DNA of 64,000 nucleotides, from contig NZ_FRBF01000001.1 of assembly GCF_900142545.1 (NCBI RefSeq), positions 1 through 64,000 on the forward strand, in the 5' to 3' direction. This document shows, piece after piece, positions 43,201-52,558 of the stretch. How positions within the stretch are numbered: position 1 is the stretch's first letter; every line of letters begins with the position of its first letter. Position numbers and translations under genes: made by a program. The notes beneath the pieces are model-generated. The model made no database searches, was not told where the DNA came from, and saw only the letters and a program-made list of their open reading frames with translations. The stretch comes from Fibrobacter sp. UWT2. GTDB taxonomy: Bacteria > Fibrobacterota > Fibrobacteria > Fibrobacterales > Fibrobacteraceae.

Positions 43201-43611
43201 GTGAAGCGCAGTCGCGGAAAAGAACTTAAGCAGGAGATGAACCTGACGAACATGATCGATATCGTGTTCGCCATCCTTATCGTGTTCATCATTTCTGCGC
43301 CTCTCATGAGCCAGGGTGTCAAGGTGGACCTGCCTAAGGCAGAAGCACCGACCATGGAACAAGAAAAGCTTTTGAAGGTCTCGATCACTAAAAACGAGGA
43401 ACTCTATATCGCCGACATGATGGTGGATTTCGCGAGTTTCAACAACGTGTTCAAGTCGCTCTGGAATGGCGAGATGGCGGTGGTCATCAATGCCGACGAG
43501 TCTGTGAACTACGGCCTGGTGATGAAGGTGGTGACTCAGGTGCAAAAGCTCGGAGTGACAAAACTCGGTTTCTTGACGATGAATCCCAAGGAAAGACCAG
43601 GGAAGAAATAG
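43201..43611 (+). CDS. tolR: Tol-Pal system protein TolR (ExbD family)
   Basis: The protein has 136 residues from GTG 43201, with AGGAGG 4-5 nt upstream. A short cytoplasmic N-terminus (KQEMNLTNMIDIVFAILIVFII) contains the membrane helix whose aspartate (Asp20) is the expected proton-relay residue. A periplasmic ExbD-type domain follows. It works with TolQ to energise TolA. The next gene starts directly after its stop codon. Confidence 0.92.
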   Translation: MKRSRGKELKQEMNLTNMIDIVFAILIVFIISAPLMSQGVKVDLPKAEAPTMEQEKLLKVSITKNEELYIADMMVDFASFNNVFKSLWNGEMAVVINADESVNYGLVMKVVTQVQKLGVTKLGFLTMNPKERPGKK

Positions 43612-44367
43612 GTGAGCGCAGAGAGAAACATCCAATATTTTTCGTCTAACGATGACGGAATGATGGTGAAAATCATCGTGTGTGCGGTGGTTTTCCATTT
43701 GCTCATTGCGGGCATTTGCATTGCGTTCCATTTTGTGAATTTCAAGCACGAACCCGAACCCATTCCTGTGTTCGAAATGGTGCAGGTCCAACAGGCTGTT
43801 CAGCCGCGTCCGCAGCCGCCGCGCCCCAAGCCGATGGAACCCAAACCGCCCGAACCGAAACCGCTGGAACCCAAGCCCAAGCCGGAACCTAAACCGAAGG
43901 TTGACCAGCAGTTGCCGCCTGAGCCCAAGGTGGAGGATAAACCGCCCGAACCGGAGCCGGTGGAAGAACCGAAGCCGGAACCGGAACCTGAGCCGGAACC
44001 GCAGGATGACTTTGAAGTTGACGATTTGGATTTGCCGACTGCTGTTGAAGCGCCCAGCTTGAACCCGGTGGGTTCCGTGGATATGGACCCGCTGATGCAA
44101 GTTTATCTGGAACGTTTAAAACAAATTATTATGAGCAATTTTAATCCGCCCTCGAACCTGAACGTGCGTCGCGACGTAAAGACGACAGTGCAGTTTACGG
44201 TGGACCGTTTTGGCGGCATTACGGCGATTACCCTCAAGCGCAGTTCCGGCAACAAGACCTGGGACCACTTGTCTGTGCGTGCGGTGCAAATTTCGAAGGT
44301 GCCTGAGCTCCCGCCTAACTTTAGAGCTCCGTCGCTGGTGTTGCACTTCAATTTCACGCCAAATTAA
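43612..44367 (+). CDS. tolA: TolA/TonB-like energy-transducing protein
   Basis: The protein has 251 residues from GTG 43612, immediately after the TolR stop. One membrane helix (about 18-42) is followed by a Pro-Lys/Pro-Glu-rich rod (about 48-140) and a C-terminal TonB/TolA-like domain (about 160-251, with FTVDRFGGITAITLKRSSGNKTWD). The rod is Pro-rich as in TonB rather than the Ala-Lys-rich helix of E. coli TolA, and the protein is shorter. Its position between tolR and tolB makes TolA function most likely; TonB is an alternative. Confidence 0.85.
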   Translation: MSAERNIQYFSSNDDGMMVKIIVCAVVFHLLIAGICIAFHFVNFKHEPEPIPVFEMVQVQQAVQPRPQPPRPKPMEPKPPEPKPLEPKPKPEPKPKVDQQLPPEPKVEDKPPEPEPVEEPKPEPEPEPEPQDDFEVDDLDLPTAVEAPSLNPVGSVDMDPLMQVYLERLKQIIMSNFNPPSNLNVRRDVKTTVQFTVDRFGGITAITLKRSSGNKTWDHLSVRAVQISKVPELPPNFRAPSLVLHFNFTPN

Positions 44368-44427
44368 CGGTGCTGTGGTCTGGGGTAGCGAAAAATTGTA
44401 TTATATTGAATAAACGAGTGGATTAGA

Positions 44428-45726
44428 ATGGAAAAAATGAGATTTCTTGTAAGCGTTGCGGCCTTTGCGCTGGCCTTGCTGCCGGTGACATCGCATGCGA
44501 CCATCGATACGATTGCCGTAGACGTGGGTATTTCTGTCTTCAAGACGATGCCCATTGGCGTTGTTCCCTTTGCAGAAAAGAAGTCCATTGACTGGATCGA
44601 AGAAAAGCCGCATTTGATTGTGACTCGCGATGCCAACCTTTCGGGTCGCTTTGACGTGATTTCCTCGGACAAGTTTGACTTGCCGAAATTCAGTAAGGCC
44701 CATGCCAAGCACTATATTACGGGCAAGGTAACGCCTGTCGGCAAGATGCTGAAGGTGGAATGTTTCTTGTATGCATCGCAGACCAAGGATGTGTTGCTCG
44801 GTGAAGCTTACACGGTGGAACAGAAGGATATGCGCCGTGCCTTGCATCAGTTCTTTGACCAGGTGATTTACCGCCTGTGGGGTGAACGCGGTGTCGCTTC
44901 TACCAAGCTTGCTTATGTGTCCAAGATGGATGGCGTCAAGCAGGTGGTGGTGTCTGACTATGATGGTTTCCATCGCAGCCAGATTACCCGTGATACGACT
45001 ATTAGCATGATGCCTGTGTGGATGAAGGGTAATGCAGGTCTTTATTATGTGAATTTCAAGACGCACCGTCCGAAGCTCTATTCCAAGACTTTTGGTGGCG
45101 TGGAAAAGTCGGTGTTCCCGCAGTTGGAACAGACTTATAGCCCTGCTGTGAACCCGAAGACCGGAGAACTCCTGTTCTCGAGCACGGTGGACGGCAAGAC
45201 GGATTTGTATATCGGTGATCCTTCTACGGGCAAGGCTAAGAAGTTTGCTTACCTGAAGTCTAACCAGACGAGCCCGGCTTGGAGCCCGTATGCTTCTGAA
45301 GTGCTCTTTACGAGTGACCGTGGCGGTGGCCCGCAGATTTTTGCGATGGGCAAGGATGGTTCCGATTTGCGCCGCGTGACCTTTATGGGCCGCTACAATG
45401 AACGCGCTGCCTGGTCTCCTGAAGGAGATCGCATTGCCTACACCTCGATGGATGCTGGCCACATGAACATTTACACCTGCGCACTTGATGGCTCTGACAT
45501 CGTGCAGCTCACGAGCAACGCCGGTAACAACGAACACCCGACTTGGTCGCCCGATGGCAAACTGATTGCCTTTGCGAGCAACCGTAGCGGTTCGTACCAG
45601 ATTTACATTATGAGAAAGGACGGTTCCAACGTTACGCGAATCACCAACTCTGGTGAAAACACTTCGCCGACGTGGTCGTTCTTCTATGACGATTTTAAAC
45701 AACCAAAAAAGGAAGGTAAAAAATGA
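44428..45726 (+). CDS. tolB: Tol-Pal periplasmic protein TolB
   Basis: The protein has 432 residues. A signal peptide (1-23, ending SHA) leads to the N-terminal TolB domain and a six-bladed beta-propeller with repeated WSPDG/WSPEGDRIAYTS motifs (TolB/WD40-like, about 200-425). It binds Pal and the TolA system in the periplasm. A TATATT box at 44402-44407 could give an internal promoter. Its TGA overlaps the pal ATG (ATGA), so the two are translationally coupled. Confidence 0.95.
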   Translation: MEKMRFLVSVAAFALALLPVTSHATIDTIAVDVGISVFKTMPIGVVPFAEKKSIDWIEEKPHLIVTRDANLSGRFDVISSDKFDLPKFSKAHAKHYITGKVTPVGKMLKVECFLYASQTKDVLLGEAYTVEQKDMRRALHQFFDQVIYRLWGERGVASTKLAYVSKMDGVKQVVVSDYDGFHRSQITRDTTISMMPVWMKGNAGLYYVNFKTHRPKLYSKTFGGVEKSVFPQLEQTYSPAVNPKTGELLFSSTVDGKTDLYIGDPSTGKAKKFAYLKSNQTSPAWSPYASEVLFTSDRGGGPQIFAMGKDGSDLRRVTFMGRYNERAAWSPEGDRIAYTSMDAGHMNIYTCALDGSDIVQLTSNAGNNEHPTWSPDGKLIAFASNRSGSYQIYIMRKDGSNVTRITNSGENTSPTWSFFYDDFKQPKKEGKK

Positions 45727-46310
45727 AGAACTTCGTTAAACTCGCTGTAGTGGCATCTGCCGCAGCCCTCTGCCTTGTCGCTTGCGCCAAGAAGCAGCAG
45801 CCCCAGACCGAACCGGAAGCAGAACCGGCTCCTGCCGCTGTCGCTCCGGCTGCTGAACCCAATGCAGATTCCCTGGCTGCTGAACAGGCTCGCCTCGAAG
45901 CTGAACGCCTGGCTGCCGAACGTGCCCGCCTCGAAGCCGAACGCGCTCGTCTCGAAGCCTTGATCAACCAGATCATGAGCGAAGACGTGTACTTTGACTT
46001 TGACCGTTCTGAACTCACCGAAAAGGCTAAGGAACTCTTGGCTCAGGTGGGTGAACTCCTGATTAAGGAAGAACGCTTCACGATCACGATCGAAGGTCAC
46101 ACCGATGCTCGCGGTACTGAAGATTACAACTTCACTCTCGGTGCAAAGCGTGCCATGAAGGTGAAGGAATTCCTCGTTGCTTACGGCATTGACGCCAAGC
46201 GCATGGAATCGGTCAGCTACGGTAAGGAAGCTCCGAAGGTTGAAGGTGCAACCGAAGAAGCCTACTCCCAGAACCGTCGCGCCAACTTCCGCGTGAACAT
46301 CAAGGAATAA
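45723..46310 (+). CDS. pal: Peptidoglycan-associated lipoprotein Pal
   Basis: The protein has 195 residues. Lipobox LVAC puts the lipidated cysteine near residue 21. An Ala/Glu/Arg-rich predicted coiled coil (ARLEAERLAAERARLEAERA, about 55-80) precedes the OmpA_C domain (about 88-195). Peptidoglycan-binding motif GHTDARGTEDYNFTLGAKRA and the later RRANFRV are intact. It tethers the outer membrane to the cell wall as part of Tol-Pal. The coiled coil is longer than in E. coli Pal. Confidence 0.95.
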   Translation: MKNFVKLAVVASAAALCLVACAKKQQPQTEPEAEPAPAAVAPAAEPNADSLAAEQARLEAERLAAERARLEAERARLEALINQIMSEDVYFDFDRSELTEKAKELLAQVGELLIKEERFTITIEGHTDARGTEDYNFTLGAKRAMKVKEFLVAYGIDAKRMESVSYGKEAPKVEGATEEAYSQNRRANFRVNIKE

Positions 46311-46333
46311 GATTCTTTAAATTTCGTCATCGT

Positions 46334-46355
46334 CTTGCCTGATACTGCAGGCAAG
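46334..46355 (+). promoter_or_regulatory. Hairpin between pal and cpoB
   Basis: CTTGCCTG and CAGGCAAG form an 8-bp perfect stem with a 6-nt loop, followed by a weak GAATTTT. It could be a leaky terminator or mRNA stabiliser reducing cpoB expression relative to pal. Confidence 0.45.
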
Positions 46356-46388
46356 GAATTTTGCGGATAACAAAAAAGAACTTGTTAT

Positions 46389-47336
46389 ATGAAAAACAAA
46401 AAATTGAACATCGTATTTCCCTTGCTTATGGTCGCAGCCCTGACGGGTTGCAGCCAGATGACGGTGCTCCGTACACAGGAAATGAAGGCTGTCGGCGCCG
46501 AAGTTCAGGCAAACCTTGATTCTGTGTCGGCTCAGCTTCAGGCTCAAAACGATTCTCTGCGTGCCGAGCTGGATGCGGCTGCGCTTGCGCAAAAGCGCAT
46601 GCAAGCCGAAATCACTATGCTTTCGCGTCGCGTGGCCGACGAATCCGAACGTAACGATTCTAGGCAAGAAGAAATCATCTACCGCTTGGATATGTTGCTC
46701 GGCAAGTCCGACAAGATCTTGGCGAAGAAGGTGGTCGTGAGCGGTGCGCCTGCTGCACCGGTCTCCATGGATAGCCTGGAACGCGAAGCTGAAAAGCTCG
46801 TGGAAGCCGAAGCGATGTTCAATACGGCCCGCTCCGATTACCATCGCGGTGAATTCAAGCTGGCCTACAGCGGCTTCAAACAGGTTTATGAACAGATGAA
46901 AGAAGGCGAACTCGCCGAGAATTCGCTTTACTGGATGGCTCTTTGCTTGATTGATGTCAACCAGATTGACAAGGCGAAAAAGGTCTTTGCCCGCATGTCG
47001 GAAGCCTTCCCCGACGGCCAGAAGACCTGCCCCGCATTGTTCAAGCTTTCTGGCCTTTATGGCGAAGAATGCGACATCAACATGCAGAAGCAGTACCTGC
47101 AGAAGATTCTTTCGACCAAGTCTTGCGAAAAGTCTGCCGAATTTGAACAGGCTGCCGAAATGTTGCAGGAAATCTTGGAAAAAGAAGACAAGAAGTCTGC
47201 AGGTGAACCTGTAGAACGTTGCGTGCCTGTGGTGCGTGAACCGGTTGCCCCGACTTCTCGCGTAAAGCCTGCGGAAGAGAAACCCGCGGAACCGACTGCC
47301 AGCGCAACCGCTGAATCTACGGAAGCCGCACTGTAA
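46389..47336 (+). CDS. CpoB/YbgF-like Tol-associated lipoprotein
   Basis: The protein has 315 residues. Signal peptide with lipobox LTGC (Cys about 21), a coiled-coil N-terminal region (about 35-105), then TPR-like repeats (about 135-260, ARSDYHRGEFKLAYSGFKQVYEQM) and a Pro/Glu-rich tail. This order and its place after pal match CpoB, which links peptidoglycan synthesis to Tol-driven constriction. CpoB of E. coli is periplasmic rather than lipidated; the lipobox here is a difference. A TATATG promoter-like box overlaps its start codon region. Confidence 0.8.
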   Translation: MKNKKLNIVFPLLMVAALTGCSQMTVLRTQEMKAVGAEVQANLDSVSAQLQAQNDSLRAELDAAALAQKRMQAEITMLSRRVADESERNDSRQEEIIYRLDMLLGKSDKILAKKVVVSGAPAAPVSMDSLEREAEKLVEAEAMFNTARSDYHRGEFKLAYSGFKQVYEQMKEGELAENSLYWMALCLIDVNQIDKAKKVFARMSEAFPDGQKTCPALFKLSGLYGEECDINMQKQYLQKILSTKSCEKSAEFEQAAEMLQEILEKEDKKSAGEPVERCVPVVREPVAPTSRVKPAEEKPAEPTASATAESTEAAL

Positions 47337-47358
47337 TAGTTCGAAAAATCTTTAAAAA

Positions 47359-47395
47359 GAAAACTCCGACGATTGCTTCGCCGGAGTTTTCTTTA
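47359..47395 (+). terminator. Terminator of the tol-pal operon
   Basis: GAAAACTCCG...CGGAGTTTTC with a T-rich flank (47359-47395) follows cpoB by 22 nt. The A/T arms could also serve murA from the other strand. Confidence 0.8.
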
Positions 47396-47397
47396 TA

Positions 47398-47432
47398 ACT
47401 GTCTACTTCCTACTGTCTACCGTCTACTTCTT
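47398..47432. repeat. Degenerate 7-bp tandem repeat (5 units)
   Basis: ACTGTCT, ACTTCCT, ACTGTCT, ACCGTCT and ACTTCTT fill the space between the tol terminator and the murA stop codon. They belong to the same family as the arrays at 3885, 5605, 25884, 59235 and 59301. Confidence 0.8.
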
Positions 47433-48710
47433 CTATGGTTCGTCCGCGTCAATGATGACTCGCTTGACTTCGGCGCCGAGCTTTGCCATTTTAGCTTCGA
47501 AGTCTTCGTAACCGCGGTCGAGGTGGTAAATGCGGCTGATCTTGGTTTCGCCTTCGGCGATTAACGCGGCGAGCACGAGGGCTGCGCTTGCACGCAGGTC
47601 GGAGCCCATGACGTCGGCACCTTCGAGCGGGAGCCCGCCCTTGATGGTGGCGGTGTTGCCGCTGAGCGTAATGTTTGCACCCAAGCGTTCCATTTCGGCC
47701 ACATGCTTAAAGCGGTCGTTATAGACGGTGTCTTGAATCACGCTGTTGCCCGGAACCGAGAGGAGCGTTGCCATGAGGGGCGCCTGCATGTCGGTGGGGT
47801 AGCCCGGGAACGGGAGCGTCTGAATCGTAATCGGCTTGAGTTCCACATTGCGGGCATCGACTTCGGCCCAGTCGGGGCCGACAGATACCTTGCAGTTCAT
47901 GTCGCGGAAGGCATCGAGCGTCGATGCGATGTGTTCGGGAATAATCTTGGTGACCTTGACGCGGCCACGCGTAATGGCGGCACCACAAAGGTAGGTGCCT
48001 GCTTCGATACGGTCGGGAATGGTGACGCCATTACCCGGGCGTAGAGCTTCTACGCCCTGCACCGTAAGGGTGCGCGTGCCGCGTCCTTGAATCTTGGCGC
48101 CCATGCCGATGAGGTAATCGACGAGGTTATCGATTTCAGGTTCGAGGGCAGCATTCTGCAACACGCTCGTGCCCTTGGCAAGCGTTGCGGCCATGAGCAC
48201 GTTCACCGTGGCGCCCACGCTCGAAATCGGAAAATGGAATGTACCGCCGGGGAGGCGTCCGTCGCAAGTGGCTTCTACGTAGCCGTGAGTCACGGTAATC
48301 TTGGCGCCCAAGGCTTCGAGGCCTTTCAGGTGCAAGTCCACAGGGCGCGGACCCCATGCGCAACCGCCCGGGAGAGACACGCGGCAGCGGCCAAAGCGAG
48401 CTACCAGAGGACCGAGCACATAGAAGCTTGCGCGCATGGTCTTCACGAGTTCGTAAGGGGCTTCCAGATGGTCGGCACCACGGGTGTCGATTCTTAAGGT
48501 GTGGGCTTCGCCACCGATGTGGCAACCGATCACGCGCAGCACATCGGACATAGTCTTCATGTCTTTGAGGTGCGGAACGTTCGTGATTTCGGAGACGCCG
48601 TCGGCCAAGAGGGCTGCTGCCATTACGGCAAGGACTGCGTTCTTGGCGCCGGAAATTTCAACTTCGCCGTCGAGCGGCTTTTTAACCTGAGGTACAATAA
48701 ACTGGTACAT
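47433..48710 (-). CDS. murA: UDP-N-acetylglucosamine 1-carboxyvinyltransferase
   Basis: The protein has 425 residues. The N-terminal LDGEVEISGAKNAVLAVMAAALL, with the catalytic-site Lys-Asn, and the loop PGGCAWGPRP with Cys117, the residue alkylated by fosfomycin, are intact. It adds enolpyruvate to UDP-GlcNAc, the first committed step of peptidoglycan synthesis. The start codon is preceded by AT-rich sequence with no strong Shine-Dalgarno. It is monocistronic in appearance. Confidence 0.97.
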   Translation of the reverse strand: MYQFIVPQVKKPLDGEVEISGAKNAVLAVMAAALLADGVSEITNVPHLKDMKTMSDVLRVIGCHIGGEAHTLRIDTRGADHLEAPYELVKTMRASFYVLGPLVARFGRCRVSLPGGCAWGPRPVDLHLKGLEALGAKITVTHGYVEATCDGRLPGGTFHFPISSVGATVNVLMAATLAKGTSVLQNAALEPEIDNLVDYLIGMGAKIQGRGTRTLTVQGVEALRPGNGVTIPDRIEAGTYLCGAAITRGRVKVTKIIPEHIASTLDAFRDMNCKVSVGPDWAEVDARNVELKPITIQTLPFPGYPTDMQAPLMATLLSVPGNSVIQDTVYNDRFKHVAEMERLGANITLSGNTATIKGGLPLEGADVMGSDLRASAALVLAALIAEGETKISRIYHLDRGYEDFEAKMAKLGAEVKRVIIDADEP

Positions 48711-48768
48711 AGTAAAATTAGACTTAAATTTTTTGCATTTATAAGATAGTAAAAGTACCGGGTTTTAA

Positions 48769-49530
48769 TTATTCTTTTTCTTTCGTCTCTCGTCTAATCA
48801 TATCGTGCACAACTCGTGTGCGGGCGATGTGGTCGTGGAGGGCGCGGCGCTTGGGGTCGATAAAGACAATCAGGTAGCCAAGGCCGTAGAACATGAGCGT
48901 GCATTGCGTAATCAGGCTTGCGATAAAGCGGAGCGCGGCACTTACCCAGCTCATGGGTTCACCGTGGGCGACTTCGACATGAATCTTCACGAGCATTTTG
49001 CCGGGCGTCGCCGACTTGATGGCGGTAAACGCGATAAAGTAAATGGCTTGCACGATGCCCCAGATAATCAGGAACAGGTGTGTGCCGGGAACGTCAATCA
49101 CATTGTTCAAGGCCTCTTCGGAGGTGGGATCGCTAATGTAGGCGTTCATGGCATCGCCAAGGACGTTCAAGTCTATTGCCTGAACGGCGCTCATGATCAT
49201 CAGAATCAAGACGCCTGTTGCAGACAAAATAACGTTGTCGATAAAGTAGGCTATGGCACGGACAAAGAATCCGGCGTAATGCTTGCCCTTGTTGTGTTCG
49301 GCGATGATTGCTTCGAGGGCAGCCTTGATCTGTTCTTCTTCGGAAAGCGGGACTTCCTTGGATTCTTCGGTATCTTTCCAGGCGACCCAGGCTTCCATGC
49401 CCGAATGCCACACTAAAGTTTCGTCTTTGATGACGCCGTCTTTTACAAAGTCCCTGATTTCGTCGATATTAAAGGGACCTTTGCGTCGTTCACCGTCTGT
49501 TACGGTTTCATCTATGTAGTACCAAATCAT
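48769..49530 (-). CDS. GYF_2 / RDD-family membrane protein
   Basis: The protein has 253 residues from the ATG at 49530; a longer in-frame start is unlikely because it lies in the rapA promoter. The N-terminus is a GYF_2 domain (about 2-55, IWYYID...KGPFNIDEIRDF...LVWHSGMEAW). An acidic helix follows, then an RDD domain with three or four membrane helices (about 85-235; ATPGKMLVKIHV and DPKRRALHDHIARTRVV are typical). The GYF-RDD combination is frequent in environmental bacteria; the function is unknown, with ion or small-molecule transport suggested for RDD proteins. TAAATT lies 10 nt before the ATG on its strand. It is divergent from rapA. Confidence 0.85.
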   Translation of the reverse strand: MIWYYIDETVTDGERRKGPFNIDEIRDFVKDGVIKDETLVWHSGMEAWVAWKDTEESKEVPLSEEEQIKAALEAIIAEHNKGKHYAGFFVRAIAYFIDNVILSATGVLILMIMSAVQAIDLNVLGDAMNAYISDPTSEEALNNVIDVPGTHLFLIIWGIVQAIYFIAFTAIKSATPGKMLVKIHVEVAHGEPMSWVSAALRFIASLITQCTLMFYGLGYLIVFIDPKRRALHDHIARTRVVHDMIRRETKEKE

Positions 49531-49570
49531 GATGAGCCATAATTTAGAAAAAAAGCTACATTTTGGAGGT

Positions 49571-52555
49571 ATGATGAATTTCAAGATTGGCCAACGCTAT
49601 GTAAGTCAATCGGAACCTACTCTCGGGCTTGGTATAGTCACCGAGGTGCAAGACCGTATTGTTAAGATTTCTTTCCCCGCTGTAAGTGATGTCCGTTGCT
49701 ACCGTTCCATGGGTGCCCCTGTGGACCGCTTTGAACTTTCGGTGGGTGATACCGCCAAGAGCGAAAAGGGTATGTCTTTTACCGTGGAATCGGTGAAAGA
49801 GGTGGACGGCTTGTTAGTGTATACGGGCCGCGCCGGCAGACAGATGAAGGAATCTGAACTGAGCGGCAAGATTTCGATTGCGCGTCCTGCGGACTTGTTC
49901 AAGGCCCTCATGGAAAACCGCGTGTCGAATAGCGTGCAGTTCGGTCGCCGTGAATCGGCCATGGAACTTTCTTGCAAGTGGATTTCTTCGCCGGTGCGTG
50001 GCATGATTGGCCCGCGTACCTCGATGATTCCGCACCAGTATTATTTGTGCCAGCGCGCTTGCGACAGTTCGACGCTCCCGCGCTTGATGCTGTCCGACGA
50101 AGTGGGTCTCGGTAAGACGATTGAAGCTGGCATGATTTGGCATGCACTCAAGGCCCGCGGTCGCCTGACCCGTACTCTGATTATTGTGCCCGAAACGCTG
50201 AAGCACCAGTGGCTTGTGGAAATGAAGCGCCGCTTTAACCACTTGTTCACGCTGGTGGACGAAGGTTACATCAAGGGCCTGTTCGTGAACGATGACGATG
50301 ACCGCCCGAATCCGTTCACGATTGCAAACGATATTATCTGCTCGATTGACTTCTTGATCAAGCAGCCTGCATTGATTGAAGACTTGCTCAAGACGACTTG
50401 GGACATGGTGATTATCGACGAAGCGCACCACCTAGTTTGCGAAGACGGATTCACGAGCCACGAGTACTTGCTCGCTAACGCCGTGATTCAGCGCTCGAAG
50501 GGTGTGCTCCTTTTGACGGGTACGCCGCTGCAGTTCCATCCGGAATCGCAGTTCAACCGCCTCAAGATGCTCGACCCCGTGCGCTTTGCGGACTACAACA
50601 GCTTTATCAAGGACCAGGACGCTTACCGCAAGCTGGTGAACGAACTTTCGAAGTTGCCGACGGACCCCGGCCAGACCATGAGCTGGGACGACTTGAACGA
50701 ATGCGTACCGAAGAAGTCGATTATCCGCCCGTGGCTTGAACAGGAAAGCGCAAAGAGTATGCCTGCCGACGAATGGATCCGCCGCATTGTAGATGCCGTG
50801 GGTACAGGCTCGGTGGTGTTCCGCAATACCCGAAAGGGCGTGGGCGGATTCCCGAAGCGCGTGCTCGATGAAATTCCGCTCGAACCGAACAAGAATTACC
50901 GCGACATGGTGAACGTGGCTGCCGAAAACGATTTGGACATGTCCACCGACATTCAGGAAAACGGCTTGCTTTGCACGAGCTATTCCGACGCCTGGGCACT
51001 CGACGAACGCTACGTGTGGCTCAAGGGATTCTTGAAGGAACATGCTAACGACAAGGTGCTCCTGATTTGCGAATCGATTCAGGTGGTGCAGGCGCTTGAA
51101 ACGCTCTTGAATGAATACATGGGCGAGGGCGCGTTCTCGATGTTCCATGAGAACATGACGATTATGGCCCGCGACAAGGCCGCCGCAAACTTCAGCAGAG
51201 AAAACGGTGCGAACTTGTTGATTGCCTCTGAAATCGGTTCCGAAGGCCGCAACTTCCAGTTTGCTCATCATTTGATTCTGTTCGACCTGCCGCTCGATGC
51301 CGCCTTGGTGGAACAGCGTATTGGCCGCTTGGACCGTATCGGTCAGACCGAAAACATCATTATTCACGTGCCGTATGTGATGGGCTCTGGTCAGGAAGTC
51401 ATGTTCCGCTGGTACCACAACGGCTTGAACGCCTTCGGTACTCCGATGATGAGCGGTGGCGAACTGTTCCTCAAGTACACCGACGAATTGATTGCCGCTT
51501 TGGCTGAACCGCAGGCATTGCTCCAGAACTTTGTAGACACGGTGATTCCGAAGGTCAAGAAAGACTGCGACACCATGCGCAAGAATATTGAAAAGGGCCG
51601 CGACCGCTTGCTGGAATTCAACTCCCGCAACCCGGCGAAGGCAAAAGAAATCACCGACGCTATCTTGAAGATTGACGCCGACAAGGATTTGGAAACGCTC
51701 GTGTTCTCGTCGTTGATGGACCGTGGTCTTGAAATCGAAAAGAGCAAGATCAAGGGCTGCTACATTATCAGCCAAGGCACACAGGTGGAATCGGGCTCGA
51801 TTCCTGGCATGCCCGAAAGCGTTGGCATGGCGGGCGCCGGTGGCGGTGGCCGCGTGACGCAGGCTGTCGGAAACTTCGAAGAAAGCTCGGGCGGTGGTGA
51901 CGAAGATGCTCGCTTCTGCGATACCTCTAGCTTGACCGTGACCTTTGACCGCAACGTGGCCATGGTGCACGACGAAGTGGACTTTGTGAGCTTGGAACAC
52001 CCGCTTTCTCAGGGCGTGATAGACTTTGAAACTTCGCTTGATAACGGCGCCGTGGCTTGTAACATCTGGCAGAATTCCGGAATGCGCGGCCTAGTGATGC
52101 AGTACAATTTCGCGGTGGACTTCTCGGTGGCCGAAGAATGGGGCGTGTCTGACCTTGCGGGCCCGCGCTACATTAGCGTGCTCGTGAACCCGACTGGCGA
52201 AGACTTGACCGAAAAGGTTCCGGAACTGAAGGCCGCAAGCTTCAAGGATGTGCCTGTTCCGCAGGGCAATGCCGCTGTGAACATGACGCTCAAGTATTTC
52301 GGTAAAGAAGGCCTCGCCATCGCTCGCCGCATTGTGTCTGCCAAGGCAAAAGAAATTGCCGAAGTGGCCGCTGCCGCAGTCGAAGCCCGCGCCGAGCAGG
52401 AATACCAGCGTATGAACCATTTGCTTAGCATGCGTGGCAAGGCGGGTAACAATACCCAGCTGCAACAGCTCCGCAAGAATGCCCAGGAATGGAAAAAAGT
52501 AATTTCGAACCCGCAACTCCGCCTCGATGCTATCAGGCTTTTGGTGTGTAGGTAA
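49571..52555 (+). CDS. rapA: RNA polymerase-associated SNF2 helicase RapA
   Basis: The protein has 994 residues from the ATG at 49571; GGAGGT directly abuts it, so the second ATG (49574) may be used. Order: N-terminal Tudor-like RapA domain (about 1-105, FKIGQRYVSQSEPTLGLGIV), SNF2 ATPase with Walker A DEVGLGKTIEAG and DEAHH box, helicase C-terminal lobe (SEIGSEGRNFQFAHHL, QRIGRLDRIGQ), then RapA C-terminal domains. It recycles stalled RNA polymerase using ATP. It is the first gene of an operon reaching the HD protein at 57041. Confidence 0.92.
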   Translation: MMNFKIGQRYVSQSEPTLGLGIVTEVQDRIVKISFPAVSDVRCYRSMGAPVDRFELSVGDTAKSEKGMSFTVESVKEVDGLLVYTGRAGRQMKESELSGKISIARPADLFKALMENRVSNSVQFGRRESAMELSCKWISSPVRGMIGPRTSMIPHQYYLCQRACDSSTLPRLMLSDEVGLGKTIEAGMIWHALKARGRLTRTLIIVPETLKHQWLVEMKRRFNHLFTLVDEGYIKGLFVNDDDDRPNPFTIANDIICSIDFLIKQPALIEDLLKTTWDMVIIDEAHHLVCEDGFTSHEYLLANAVIQRSKGVLLLTGTPLQFHPESQFNRLKMLDPVRFADYNSFIKDQDAYRKLVNELSKLPTDPGQTMSWDDLNECVPKKSIIRPWLEQESAKSMPADEWIRRIVDAVGTGSVVFRNTRKGVGGFPKRVLDEIPLEPNKNYRDMVNVAAENDLDMSTDIQENGLLCTSYSDAWALDERYVWLKGFLKEHANDKVLLICESIQVVQALETLLNEYMGEGAFSMFHENMTIMARDKAAANFSRENGANLLIASEIGSEGRNFQFAHHLILFDLPLDAALVEQRIGRLDRIGQTENIIIHVPYVMGSGQEVMFRWYHNGLNAFGTPMMSGGELFLKYTDELIAALAEPQALLQNFVDTVIPKVKKDCDTMRKNIEKGRDRLLEFNSRNPAKAKEITDAILKIDADKDLETLVFSSLMDRGLEIEKSKIKGCYIISQGTQVESGSIPGMPESVGMAGAGGGGRVTQAVGNFEESSGGGDEDARFCDTSSLTVTFDRNVAMVHDEVDFVSLEHPLSQGVIDFETSLDNGAVACNIWQNSGMRGLVMQYNFAVDFSVAEEWGVSDLAGPRYISVLVNPTGEDLTEKVPELKAASFKDVPVPQGNAAVNMTLKYFGKEGLAIARRIVSAKAKEIAEVAAAAVEARAEQEYQRMNHLLSMRGKAGNNTQLQQLRKNAQEWKKVISNPQLRLDAIRLLVCR

Positions 52556-52558
52556 TCT

